Shown here: positions 7,667 through 15,266 of the stretch, one piece after another
How the letters are laid out: every line of letters starts with the position of its first letter
Position numbering within the stretch: position 1 is the stretch's first letter
Assembly (NCBI GenBank): GCA_031553775.1
Contig: JAVBLA010000045.1
Location: forward strand, 1-19,550
Source: JAISFI01 sp031553775
Lineage (GTDB): Bacteria > Bacteroidota > Bacteroidia > Bacteroidales > Azobacteroidaceae
Direction: 5' to 3'
DNA length: 19,550 nt
Position numbers and translations under genes: made by a program
The notes under the pieces: generated by a model
Databases searched by the model: none
The model's input: only the letters and a program-made list of their open reading frames with translations
What the model was told of the DNA's origin: nothing

Positions 7667-8938
7667 ATGCCATCCATTTCATTTGTGTTTCGTCCCTCTA
7701 CCCGAATGGGTGATTACCCCGGCAGTCTGTATATACGAATCATTCATCAACGGAAAATTAAAACTGCGACAATTCCGGGGCGTCTTTTTCCCAGTGAATG
7801 GGATAACTCTAAACAAACCATTGTGTATCCTGAAAATAACCCTTCCCGTATCGTGTATCTTGAGGAAATGGAACAACGGATCAGAGATGCTCAAAAAAAA
7901 GCTGAAGAGTTAATTCAAATGCTTGAAAAGCGAGGCTATTACACCTGGGAGGAAATTATCAAACAATACCAGATGCAAAATAATAATGGCAAATTGTTGT
8001 CTTATACCGAATTACTCGCAAGAGGTCTGGAGAAAAACGAACAACATCGTACTGCTAACGCCTACCGTACCGTTGCAAGGGGTTTGATAAAATTCAACAA
8101 CGGACATGATATTTTCCTTTCCAATATCAATGCCACCTTGATCAAGTCATTTGAGATACATCTGAAGCACAAGGGGAAATTTCCTAATACTATTTCCTAT
8201 TATATGCGTAATTTACGTTCTCTCTACAACAAAGCCGTTAGAGATAAACAAATTAATGTCCGGCGTGAAAATCCTTTCGCCGATGTGTTTACCGGTATCA
8301 AGAAAACAAATAAACGAGCTTTGTCTGTTGATGAAATTACTAAATTGTACGAATTGGATTTGAAAACAAAGATTAAATCTTTACAGACCGGATCAGCAGA
8401 ATACATTCGATTTGTCAACCTGTATTTTGCATGGCGTCTGTTCTTCTTTTGTTTTTACACTCGTGGAATGTGTTTCGTGGATATGGCTTATCTTAAAAAA
8501 AGTGCGATACAAGATGGTCTGTTAAAATATTTCCGTAGAAAAACAGGACAAATGATTAAGGTTAAAGTGACTCAGGAAATGCAATGCATTATGGACAGTT
8601 TTTCCGGTATGGTAGAATGTTCGGAATACATCTTCCCTATTATTTTGAATAATAATGGAGGAGGGAGAACACAATACGAAACGGCCATGCGAATTCAAAA
8701 CCGGCGGTTGAAAGAACTGGCAAAACTGGCAGGGATCAATAAGTCGCTTACAACACACGTTGCCCGCCATTCCTGGGCTACTATCGGCAAGCAGCAAAAT
8801 CTGCCTATTGGTGTCATCAGTGAAGGATTGGGACATGCTTCGGAGAAAGTTACTTATTCCTATCTGGATTCGTTCAATCAATCGATATTGGATGAAGCCA
8901 ATATAATAATTACAAAGGCAATAGAACGCAAAGCTTAA
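7667..8938 (+). CDS. Tyrosine site-specific recombinase (probable DNA invertase)
   Basis: 423 residues from the ATG at 7667; an in-frame TTG lies 27 bp upstream but the ATG fits the family start. An N-terminal arm-type DNA-binding region (about 1-95) is followed by a SAM-like core-binding domain (about 110-210) and a catalytic domain (about 220-410). All catalytic residues are visible: Arg266 (FYTRGMCFVD), Lys292 (FRRKTGQ), His364 and Arg367 (THVARHSW), His390 (GLGHAS) and the nucleophile Tyr399 (TYSYLDSF). It cuts and rejoins DNA through a 3'-phosphotyrosine. No transposon or phage cargo genes surround it. Instead, a pair of inverted sites begins 54 bp after its stop and brackets an AraC gene, so the most economical role is local inversion of that segment. 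A conjugative-element integrase would be expected beside attachment sites and transfer genes, which are absent here. Confidence 0.9.
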   Translation: MPSISFVFRPSTRMGDYPGSLYIRIIHQRKIKTATIPGRLFPSEWDNSKQTIVYPENNPSRIVYLEEMEQRIRDAQKKAEELIQMLEKRGYYTWEEIIKQYQMQNNNGKLLSYTELLARGLEKNEQHRTANAYRTVARGLIKFNNGHDIFLSNINATLIKSFEIHLKHKGKFPNTISYYMRNLRSLYNKAVRDKQINVRRENPFADVFTGIKKTNKRALSVDEITKLYELDLKTKIKSLQTGSAEYIRFVNLYFAWRLFFFCFYTRGMCFVDMAYLKKSAIQDGLLKYFRRKTGQMIKVKVTQEMQCIMDSFSGMVECSEYIFPIILNNNGGGRTQYETAMRIQNRRLKELAKLAGINKSLTTHVARHSWATIGKQQNLPIGVISEGLGHASEKVTYSYLDSFNQSILDEANIIITKAIERKA

Positions 8939-8991
8939 ATGTGATAATATGAAAAATTTGCATACCTTTGTATCTTGAAGGGCTGTATTTT

Positions 8992-9032
8992 AATTATCAG
9001 TCCGACACTTGTTAAGTGTCGGACTGATAATT
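8992..9032. repeat. Left inverted site of the putative invertible segment
   Basis: A 41-bp element: perfect 19-bp arms (AATTATCAGTCCGACACTT at 8992-9010 and its complement at 9014-9032) around an asymmetric GTT centre (9011-9013). It matches the reverse complement of 10202-10237 at 34 of 36 positions, and the asymmetric centre has the opposite orientation there. That is the layout of a tyrosine recombinase site pair that would invert the DNA between. It also lies between convergent genes, so a bidirectional terminator is the alternative, but neither side has a proper T-run. Confidence 0.75.
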
Positions 9033-9055
9033 TCAAGAATTTTCAACTCACACTG

Positions 9056-9086
9056 CAAAAGTATGGATATAATCCGGATTATCAAT
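9056..9086 (-). promoter_or_regulatory. Outward-facing promoter at left edge of the invertible segment
   Basis: On the minus strand: -33 ATTG (9083-9086), exactly 19 bases, then -7 TACTTTTG (9056-9063). This matches the Bacteroidota consensus TTTG-N19-TAnnTTTG with a perfect -7 and one mismatch in the -33. It lies downstream of the AraC gene's end, so it does not serve that gene. In this orientation it fires leftward across the left site, antisense to the recombinase gene. Confidence 0.6.
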
Positions 9087-9115
9087 TCACAATATTATCA
9101 AAAAATATCACAATA

Positions 9116-9976
9116 TCAGCCATTTAAAGGTTTTTTTCTGATTTTTCCAGGTGCATTTCCGAGATTTGTCTTACAAAAATCGATAAATTGAGAGGAGGAG
9201 GCAAATCCGTAATCGCTGGCTATTTCCTTGAAAGGTTTTGTTCCGGTACAGATTTCATTATAAATTGCCCTTGACTTTTGCTCTTTCATCCAACTGTACA
9301 CAGGAACTCCAAAAATAGCCTTGAACTTTTTTGAAAAACCGGAAATACTGTAGTTTAACGCTTCGGCTAGTTCCTGTGCAGTATTGTATGCCTGGTAATT
9401 ATACTTCACAATTTCCACAAAGGCTGTATCGATACTTAATACTTTGTGAAAAAAATTTCTTAATTGGTCTTTGTGGTAATAAATTCTAAGCAAAACAAAA
9501 AACTCTTTCACCTTGATGTCATGGTAATAGCGGCACCGGAAGTCCCCATTGATAAAGGGACTGAGGCTTTCTATATAAGTCAGGATTGCGGGTTTGGCTT
9601 CCAGTATGCAATGTTCCTTCCCCGGGTTTGAATACCGCCTGTCCCTTCCCATGAACAGCTGCCTGATCCCGTAACTTTCACAAAGGCGGACATGGTCGTA
9701 CATCCGTACCAACAGCAGTTTCGTGTCACGGATAGCCGTACCCCGCACATTTGTCCCAATGGGAACGAAAATAAAAGAACCTTCCCGGATATTGCTCCTG
9801 GGATAATCCCTGAACAAAAACTCCGCTTCCCCTTCAAGGATAAAAACAACTGTGTTATAGCGGTACACCACTTCCTGACACTCATCCTTTTTCACATTCC
9901 ACAGGTCTATCATCGCATGATCCGAATTGTCGTAGTTATAACAAACGGAGTGTTCTTCTAAATTGCAAAAACTCAT
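9116..9976 (-). CDS. AraC-family transcriptional regulator inside the invertible segment
   Basis: 286 residues on the minus strand. The N-terminal half is a cupin-like sensing domain (about 36-80: YNTVVFILEGEAEFLF, then EGSFIFVPIGTNV). The C-terminal part (about 199-280) holds the double helix-turn-helix of the family: first HTH at TAQELAEALNYSISGFSKKF, second at FKEIASDYGFASSSQFIDFC, ending in APGKIRKK in place of the usual SP..YR. It is convergent with the recombinase and divergent from the fibre operon. Its promoter, with -7 at 10026-10033, also lies inside the segment, so the gene should be expressed in either orientation. A likely target is the operon at 10640 or the recombinase; the ligand is unknown. 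Confidence 0.85.
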   Translation of the reverse strand: MSFCNLEEHSVCYNYDNSDHAMIDLWNVKKDECQEVVYRYNTVVFILEGEAEFLFRDYPRSNIREGSFIFVPIGTNVRGTAIRDTKLLLVRMYDHVRLCESYGIRQLFMGRDRRYSNPGKEHCILEAKPAILTYIESLSPFINGDFRCRYYHDIKVKEFFVLLRIYYHKDQLRNFFHKVLSIDTAFVEIVKYNYQAYNTAQELAEALNYSISGFSKKFKAIFGVPVYSWMKEQKSRAIYNEICTGTKPFKEIASDYGFASSSQFIDFCKTNLGNAPGKIRKKPLNG

Positions 9977-10025
9977 AACTGTCTGATATTTAGGTTGTTT
10001 AATTAATGTTTTTTTAAAAAATAAA

Positions 10026-10033
10026 CAAATATA
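10026..10033 (-). promoter_or_regulatory. -7 element of the AraC gene promoter
   Basis: TATATTTG on the minus strand is a perfect TAnnTTTG, 49 bp upstream of the AraC start at 9976. I do not see a clear -33 TTTG at standard spacing, which may mean activator dependence or autoregulation. Confidence 0.5.
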
Positions 10034-10201
10034 ATATTATGTGTATATGTAAATTTCTGATAACCAGATATATAGATAGAAATATTTAATTAATGTACTT
10101 ATCCTTAATTGTTGTATGTTTTACAAATGTTTTATTTGTTATTATTAATCTTTTTTTATAATAATGCATCTTATTGATTTGTATGTGTTTGAATAATTTG
10201 A

Positions 10202-10237
10202 AATTAACAGTCCGATACTTAACAAGTGTCGGACTGA
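10202..10237. repeat. Right inverted site of the putative invertible segment
   Basis: Arms CAGTCCGATACTT (10208-10220) and AAGTGTCGGACTG (10224-10236) around an AAC centre (10221-10223). Aligned to the reverse complement of the left site, it differs at only two of 36 positions (10207 and 10216). The centre is AAC here and GTT in the left copy on the same strand, confirming the inverted orientation. Confidence 0.75.
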
Positions 10238-10639
10238 GAGGAAGGGGTATGTGAAGTTAAAACTGATGATAATACAATAAATGGATGGCTTTATTTATTG
10301 AATTTTACATCTTACATTCCTCTTTATGCTGATGCAAGAAGTTCCCTCCAATCCTGTTTCCTGTTAGTGGATAACATTGAAACTTTAACTTGTGAAAGTT
10401 GAGGTTTTTATAAATTCTGATACTATGTAAAAGAGATTCGTTTTTCTTATGAATAGATCAAAACCTTAAACGTATTTATTTATGTGTGTATTTATGTATG
10501 TATGTGTAACGTAGTTATTTCCAAACAGTATATAGGATTGGACAGGGAAATTCAAACCTGAAAATAAAATGAAAAGTCTATGACTGGGTATCTTGAGTAG
10601 GCGCACATGTATTGTCACATTAACTAAATTAATTTGCTT
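10238..10639 (+). other. Long untranslated region between the right site and the fibre operon
   Basis: About 400 bp without a convincing gene. It contains a small hairpin (AACTTT 10381-10386 with AAAGTT 10395-10400, followed within a few bases by a run of five T) and a low-complexity tract built of TATTTATG and TATG units (10473-10506). I see no good TTTG-N19-TAnnTTTG promoter in it. This fits an operon that depends on a promoter delivered from the invertible segment or on AraC activation. It would form a leader of about 455 nt for a transcript starting inside the segment. Confidence 0.45.
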
Positions 10640-12694
10640 ATGAAAATAGAACAACAATTTTTGGGAATAACCGTAGCCTTTCTCTTTTCTTTTAACATCT
10701 TCGGACAAAGCCCCTCTGATGTTTACCTGGTAAATACGGGGAAAATGGCATTACGTTCCAATGGGTCGACTGTTTCCATGTATATTGCGGGTGCTGCGAG
10801 AATGAGTGGAGGAAAAGTAGATGTATTACAAAATGGTATTATTGATATAAAAGGTAATTTTTATAATGATATTACCATGGGAAATGTATTTAACGAGCTT
10901 TCCAACGGGACATGTCGTTTTGCCGGAACAACAGAACAGCAGATAACAGGGGTTGCTAACCGGGCAATAAATTATATTGATTTTCCTTCTGTGGAGATCA
11001 ATAATCCGAATGCTGTTTCTTTAGCATCTAATATGGGAATGGATGCTGATTTTCTTGATTTGAAAAAAGGGCCTTTGATCCTTCGGTCGAGTGTAATAAG
11101 CAATGTAGAAACGCAACTTGCTCACTTAAGAATAAAAGCTGGAAATAATATGGTTGTTTACAAGCATACTCCTGTAGACAAAGGGGTGATTGAAGTGGAA
11201 TTTGCATTGAGTTCTCCGGAGGGAGAATATACTGATGGGCGTTTTTTCGGATTCTCTTCTCCTTTTAAAACTATGTATGCAGATTATTTTATGTTTAATA
11301 TTTTGATGGCTCCCAATGCGCAAAGATATGCCGGAAGCGGGCCATTAACCAATCCTTTGTATGCTTTGGTTCCGGGGAAAGGATATTTTGTAGGGCATGA
11401 CATTTTTCCCCACAGCACGGAAGCAGAAATCCGTAACCATTACAGCCCTCTGGAAGACTATCAGGGAGCACTGTTTGATGATCGTATGCAGAGTTTATTG
11501 CGATTGAACCGGATCAATTTTAATAACTCTCTGTCTTTTGCAAATACAAAGCCGGATGCTTATACCGGGGAACAGATACAAACGGAAGATGTATCTGTGA
11601 ATCTTGAGAAAGGATTTAATTATCTGGGAAATCCGTTTACTACGCCTTTAAGGATGAATACTTTGTTTGAAAATGTAATTGAAGCTTCGTCCGATCCATG
11701 GGGCGTTTCCAGAAATCATGATCAGAACGACGACGATGGGATGGATGTGTTTACTGCCATTTGGGTTCCTAACTCTGGGATAGGGGTACATAAGCCCGGT
11801 ACAATGCATACATTTACTTTTACTACATCATTTTTAGTGGGACAAAAGGTGGGTTCGACCCTCAGCCTGATTGGCAATGACGGAGAAATTCAGATCGAGC
11901 CGATGCAAATGTTTGCGGTTTGGGCTAAAAAACCGGGAAATATCAGGATTCCTGTATCGGAAAGAACGCACGGAAATTTGAATATTCTCCGGAGTAATGA
12001 ATCATATGAAACGGATGATGAACTTCTGATAGAGGTACGGGATCGGGATACCGATGCATTTGACAGAACATGTATTGTATTTCGCCCGGAAGGAAATCCG
12101 GACTCGAAAGATGCATACGATGCCTTTAAACTATTCAACCAAAGCCGGGGAGTCAGCCAGATACACACTCATTCGTCGGATGAGGAAGCTCTTTCCATAA
12201 ACGTGATTAATGCGGATACTCAATCGATTCCACTGACTCTGGTTCCTTGCCTGGAGCCGAAACAAGTCGAATTGTCTGCTCATCGTATGGAAACTCTTCA
12301 TTCTCCACAGGTAGTTCTGTTGGAGGATACTCAAAACGGTCATATTGTTGATTTGCAAAAAGAAGGATCTTATCAATTCGAAACACACCCTAATGATATT
12401 TATCAACGTTTTATCCTTCACTTCGTTTCGATGGAAACGGGAATCGAAGAAAATGGTTTGAAAAATATCCGGGTTTATTATAGCGAGGATAATCTTATTC
12501 TGAGCGGGCTTAAAAGCACTGACACCGCATCACAACTTTCAGTCTATGATATGGAGGGACGAATGCTTCAGGCAACAATAATTCCCGCAAGTACGTATGG
12601 AACTTACCGGATTTCATCGCCAGAACTAAGAGGAGTCTATCTCGTAAAATTATCCGGAAATTATGCAATGACCACCAGGGTGATTTGTAAATAA
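10640..12694 (+). CDS. Large secreted surface protein with T9SS type A sorting domain
   Basis: 684 residues from the ATG at 10640; a TTG two codons earlier is less likely. Signal peptide 1-23 (ending NIFGQ). The body (about 25-600) is beta-rich, with a repeated-looking N-terminal segment (GTCRFAGTTEQQITG, IDFPSVEINNPNAVSLASN) and no catalytic motif I recognise. Residues about 610-684 are a T9SS type A C-terminal domain: LSVYDMEGRMLQ, then ELRGVYLVKLSGNYAMTTRVICK. This domain directs export through the type IX system and attachment or release at the cell surface. The protein opens a five-gene run in one direction with gaps of 10 to 27 bp. Its place at the head of a fibre operon suggests an adhesin, shaft or anchoring platform; that role is inferred. 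Confidence 0.75.
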   Translation: MKIEQQFLGITVAFLFSFNIFGQSPSDVYLVNTGKMALRSNGSTVSMYIAGAARMSGGKVDVLQNGIIDIKGNFYNDITMGNVFNELSNGTCRFAGTTEQQITGVANRAINYIDFPSVEINNPNAVSLASNMGMDADFLDLKKGPLILRSSVISNVETQLAHLRIKAGNNMVVYKHTPVDKGVIEVEFALSSPEGEYTDGRFFGFSSPFKTMYADYFMFNILMAPNAQRYAGSGPLTNPLYALVPGKGYFVGHDIFPHSTEAEIRNHYSPLEDYQGALFDDRMQSLLRLNRINFNNSLSFANTKPDAYTGEQIQTEDVSVNLEKGFNYLGNPFTTPLRMNTLFENVIEASSDPWGVSRNHDQNDDDGMDVFTAIWVPNSGIGVHKPGTMHTFTFTTSFLVGQKVGSTLSLIGNDGEIQIEPMQMFAVWAKKPGNIRIPVSERTHGNLNILRSNESYETDDELLIEVRDRDTDAFDRTCIVFRPEGNPDSKDAYDAFKLFNQSRGVSQIHTHSSDEEALSINVINADTQSIPLTLVPCLEPKQVELSAHRMETLHSPQVVLLEDTQNGHIVDLQKEGSYQFETHPNDIYQRFILHFVSMETGIEENGLKNIRVYYSEDNLILSGLKSTDTASQLSVYDMEGRMLQATIIPASTYGTYRISSPELRGVYLVKLSGNYAMTTRVICK

Positions 12695-12708
12695 AAACAA
12701 GGAATATA

Positions 12709-13059
12709 ATGAAAAGAAAAATTATTCAGTATTTAATATTGACGATTTTTATTATTGATCAATCGTACGCTACCGAAGAAGGAACTCTTTTTTTGCCTTC
12801 CGACAATCAGGAATACAATAACTCTGAATTACCATCTTCTGTTTTTTTTGACGAAAACCAGAATGGGCTTTCCGATACTTCTCCTATTCTATATGGCCCG
12901 GGCGGAGGCCCGTCTACCGATCCTGAGGATATAACTACTCCTCCTGTCGGTGTTGTTATTGTATCGGATGCCTGTATTTTTGTTTTGTTCCTGGTGCTTG
13001 TCTATGGAATAATTCTATGGAAAATACATAGAAAGAATCGAAATATATTATACAAATGA
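12709..13059 (+). CDS. Small exported protein with Pro/Gly linker and C-terminal membrane anchor
   Basis: 116 residues. Signal peptide about 1-21 (ending QSYA). A low-complexity polar region (22-58) follows, then a Gly/Pro linker (SPILYGPGGGPSTDPEDITTPPVG, 58-81), a single membrane segment (about 82-104) and a basic tail (KIHRKNRNILYK). This tripartite end, linker then helix then positive cluster, looks like a membrane anchor or sorting-tail design. I do not see a recognised exosortase or LPXTG signature. It starts 14 bp after the T9SS protein and is followed 19 bp later by the first fibre-like gene. It may tether or assemble the operon's surface structure. Function unknown. Confidence 0.65.
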   Translation: MKRKIIQYLILTIFIIDQSYATEEGTLFLPSDNQEYNNSELPSSVFFDENQNGLSDTSPILYGPGGGPSTDPEDITTPPVGVVIVSDACIFVLFLVLVYGIILWKIHRKNRNILYK

Positions 13060-13078
13060 TGAATAAAAGAATGGCCTC

Positions 13079-14113
13079 ATGAAATTAAGAATCTGTTTAT
13101 TGATATTAAGTTTAATGCCTTTTTGTCAGGAACATTTGTTCTCGCAGGTAAGCATAGGAACTGACTCCGCACCGAAAGATTACTGCGTTTTAGAAATGAA
13201 AGGCATTGGAGGACTCCGTTTGCCTAATCTTACCGTTGAAGAAAGGAACGAATTGGAATCTACTTTGGATGCAGATGCCTCTGGATTGGTTATTTATAAT
13301 AAAGATGAAAATTGTTTCGAATTTTGGAATGGTAATGTTTGGATTTCTTTGAAAAACCGATTATCTCTAATGAACAGTACAAACGGAATTTCCGGTAATG
13401 AGAACTTTAAATTGGGAGGTAATTTAACAGAAAATACGGCAATAGCACAAGGAACGAACAATTTATTTTTTGATGTTTCGACCGGACGATTTACGGTGTC
13501 GAATGCATTAACTGTTACGAAAGACGGAGTTGCGATAGGAAAGGAAACGCCCACTGCATTGCTTGATATACAATCTGCGTCGGGAGAAGGGTTTCGTTAT
13601 TCTACCGGAGCGGAAACCGGTTTGGTGCTTAAATCGGATGACCAGGGAAATGCCCGATGGGTGAAAATGGCTCCGGAGCCTTACCGGATCAATGGTAGTA
13701 TAAAAGTTTCAGAAATAATATCTTCGACAGCTTCTACCGAAACTCCCGTTGCCATCTCAGAGCCACTCCGCCTGACAAAAGGAATCTGGTTGATAGTTGC
13801 ACGGTATGTAGCCATATCCAATATCCATGTAAGCAGTTACTATAATTCATGGATTCGCTTAAGAAAAGTCGGCGAAAATATGGATATCTGTACCATAGCG
13901 CAATTGCCTTATAAAAATGTAAACGGAGGAATTACGAAAATTGTGACAACCCCACAACTCATGTATATTCTGGAAGTACAGGGAGAAGAAGCTTTCTATC
14001 AGTTGTATGGGGATTTGAGGGTTTCGGAAACAACGAATCCGAATGTGTATGTGAGGGGACATACTGATCAATTTGGAGATTCTTATTTTAGAGCGATTCG
14101 TTTAACAGAATGA
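13079..14113 (+). CDS. Secreted tail-fibre-like protein, paralogue 1
   Basis: 344 residues with a signal peptide (1-23, ending FSQ). The N-terminal module QVSIGTDSAPKDYCVLEMKG, GGLRLPNLT, GLVIYNKDENCFEFWNGNVW is shared with the two following genes. Next comes a stalk-like segment (NGISGNENFKLGGNLTENT), then VAIGKETPTALLDIQ, the 'GIGT.NP.A.L.I' pattern common in phage tail fibres and their relatives. The C-terminal domain (about 225-344: EPLRLTKGIWLIVARYVA to GDSYFRAIRLTE) is beta-rich and looks like a jelly-roll head. The fibre likeness is seen; a receptor-binding role is inferred. The other two proteins share the scheme, so the three may form a hetero-oligomer or be alternative tips. Confidence 0.7.
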   Translation: MKLRICLLILSLMPFCQEHLFSQVSIGTDSAPKDYCVLEMKGIGGLRLPNLTVEERNELESTLDADASGLVIYNKDENCFEFWNGNVWISLKNRLSLMNSTNGISGNENFKLGGNLTENTAIAQGTNNLFFDVSTGRFTVSNALTVTKDGVAIGKETPTALLDIQSASGEGFRYSTGAETGLVLKSDDQGNARWVKMAPEPYRINGSIKVSEIISSTASTETPVAISEPLRLTKGIWLIVARYVAISNIHVSSYYNSWIRLRKVGENMDICTIAQLPYKNVNGGITKIVTTPQLMYILEVQGEEAFYQLYGDLRVSETTNPNVYVRGHTDQFGDSYFRAIRLTE

Positions 14114-14123
14114 TAAAAAAGAT

Positions 14124-15239
14124 ATGAAAAAAATATTTAACAGATTTCTTATTGCTTTATACTTGGTATTCATTGCCATCGCATCTATTAATGCACAGGT
14201 AACCATAGGGAAAGATATTCTGCCTGCCGAATATTCTCTGCTGCAAATAGAATATGACAAGACATTGTTTCCGAACGGAGCCGGAATCCAGTTGCCACGG
14301 TTAAGCGGTACCGATAAAATATCGTTGGATGCTAAGATTGCATCGGATCCTGAAGCAGTAGGCCTTACGATCTTCAATACGGATACGAAAGTGATTGAAT
14401 ACTGGAACGGAACTATTTGGGTTTCGGTTCCGGGTCTTGAACCTCAATTTAGCTCCGGTAACGGATTAACATCAAAATCCGGAGGTTATAAAAACTACAG
14501 CACAATTGTCGGCTTAGGTGGTGAACTCACTGAGCCGACAACTATCAACCTGCAAGGAAAGACATTAAACATTACCCAGGTAACCGGAAGTACAGACAAT
14601 CCCGTATTTCAGGTTAAAAATTTGAATGGAAACCTGACTGTAACGGACAAAAAAGTAGGGATAGGGATTTCTGAACCAACGGCCAAATTACATATACAAA
14701 AACCGGAATCGTCCGATGGTTTGCGGTTGGTTGACGGCAATCAGGGATTGAACAAAGTGATGACAGCATTAGACAATACCGGAAAAGCTTCCTGGTCGGC
14801 TATTCAGGAATATGTAACAACCCGGAAAAAATACATTAAAAGTACTCCTACCGGAGGTATAAAATTCAATATTGATACGCAAGTGAGTGATTCTATTATC
14901 TGCGAACCAGGAAAATGGTTAATTGTAGGTAAGGTCAATGTTGCGAATGGCGATAATGATAGCGGTAATTTATATACATGGGCTAAAATAAAAAATGTTG
15001 AAACTCAAACTGTCTTGGTTGTTTCTGGCGTAAAAACAGAGGTGGGTGGTTTTAGATTCTCATTGCCTCAGGTTGTATTTTATGCCGAATTCACAGAAGT
15101 CACACCTATCGCTCTTTTTGTAAACCCTCCTTATACCGGAACAATCGCTTCCAGGCGGGCTACTCTGAATAAATATGATTCGGATGTGCTTCCTTTTGAC
15201 TCTTATGGTTTCTTATTTGCAATCAAATTGTCTGATTAA
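14124..15239 (+). CDS. Secreted tail-fibre-like protein, paralogue 2
   Basis: 371 residues, 10 bp after paralogue 1. Signal peptide 1-25 (ending SINAQ). N-terminal module QVTIGKDILPAEYSLLQIE, GIQLPRLSG, GLTIFNTDTKVIEYWNGTIW. Stalk segment NGLTSKSGG (113-121), then GLGGELTEPTTINLQGKTLNI. VGIGISEPTAKLHIQ lies at about 178-192. The head starts near 258 with CEPGKWLIVGKVNV and ends YGFLFAIKLSD. The central strand pattern of the head matches the other two paralogues, but the surface segments differ strongly, as expected where ligand specificity diverges. No cysteine network or catalytic motif is visible. Confidence 0.7.
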   Translation: MKKIFNRFLIALYLVFIAIASINAQVTIGKDILPAEYSLLQIEYDKTLFPNGAGIQLPRLSGTDKISLDAKIASDPEAVGLTIFNTDTKVIEYWNGTIWVSVPGLEPQFSSGNGLTSKSGGYKNYSTIVGLGGELTEPTTINLQGKTLNITQVTGSTDNPVFQVKNLNGNLTVTDKKVGIGISEPTAKLHIQKPESSDGLRLVDGNQGLNKVMTALDNTGKASWSAIQEYVTTRKKYIKSTPTGGIKFNIDTQVSDSIICEPGKWLIVGKVNVANGDNDSGNLYTWAKIKNVETQTVLVVSGVKTEVGGFRFSLPQVVFYAEFTEVTPIALFVNPPYTGTIASRRATLNKYDSDVLPFDSYGFLFAIKLSD

Positions 15240-15266
15240 ATATAAAATAAAAAAAATAACAATGAT

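Larger units (their letters stand above)
9012..10222. other. Putative invertible DNA segment (inverton) carrying an AraC regulator and an outward promoter
   Basis: About 1.2 kb between two near-identical sites in inverted orientation, adjacent to a tyrosine recombinase gene. It contains one gene (AraC family, minus strand), that gene's own promoter, and at the left edge an outward-facing promoter (9056-9086, minus strand). After inversion about the site centres the outward promoter's -7 element would fall at about 10171-10178 on the plus strand. It would then read through the right site into the operon starting at 10640. The AraC gene would lie at about 9258-10118 on the plus strand. Inversion itself is inferred; the site pair, the recombinase and the promoter are seen. 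Confidence 0.65.

Noticed and set aside
7667..8938. The recombinase as integrase of a conjugative transposon or prophage
   Set aside because: No mobilisation, transfer, replication or phage genes are present in the window, whereas a matched inverted site pair lies adjacent.
8992..9032. Reading the left palindrome only as a bidirectional terminator between convergent genes
   Set aside because: It has a near-identical inverted copy beyond the AraC gene and no T-run on either side. A secondary terminator effect remains possible.
10108..10138. Rightward promoter ATTG-N19-TTTATTTG at the right edge of the segment, which could drive the operon in the present orientation
   Set aside because: The -7 element has a mismatch and the region is extremely AT-rich, so chance matches are likely; kept only as a caution to the OFF interpretation.
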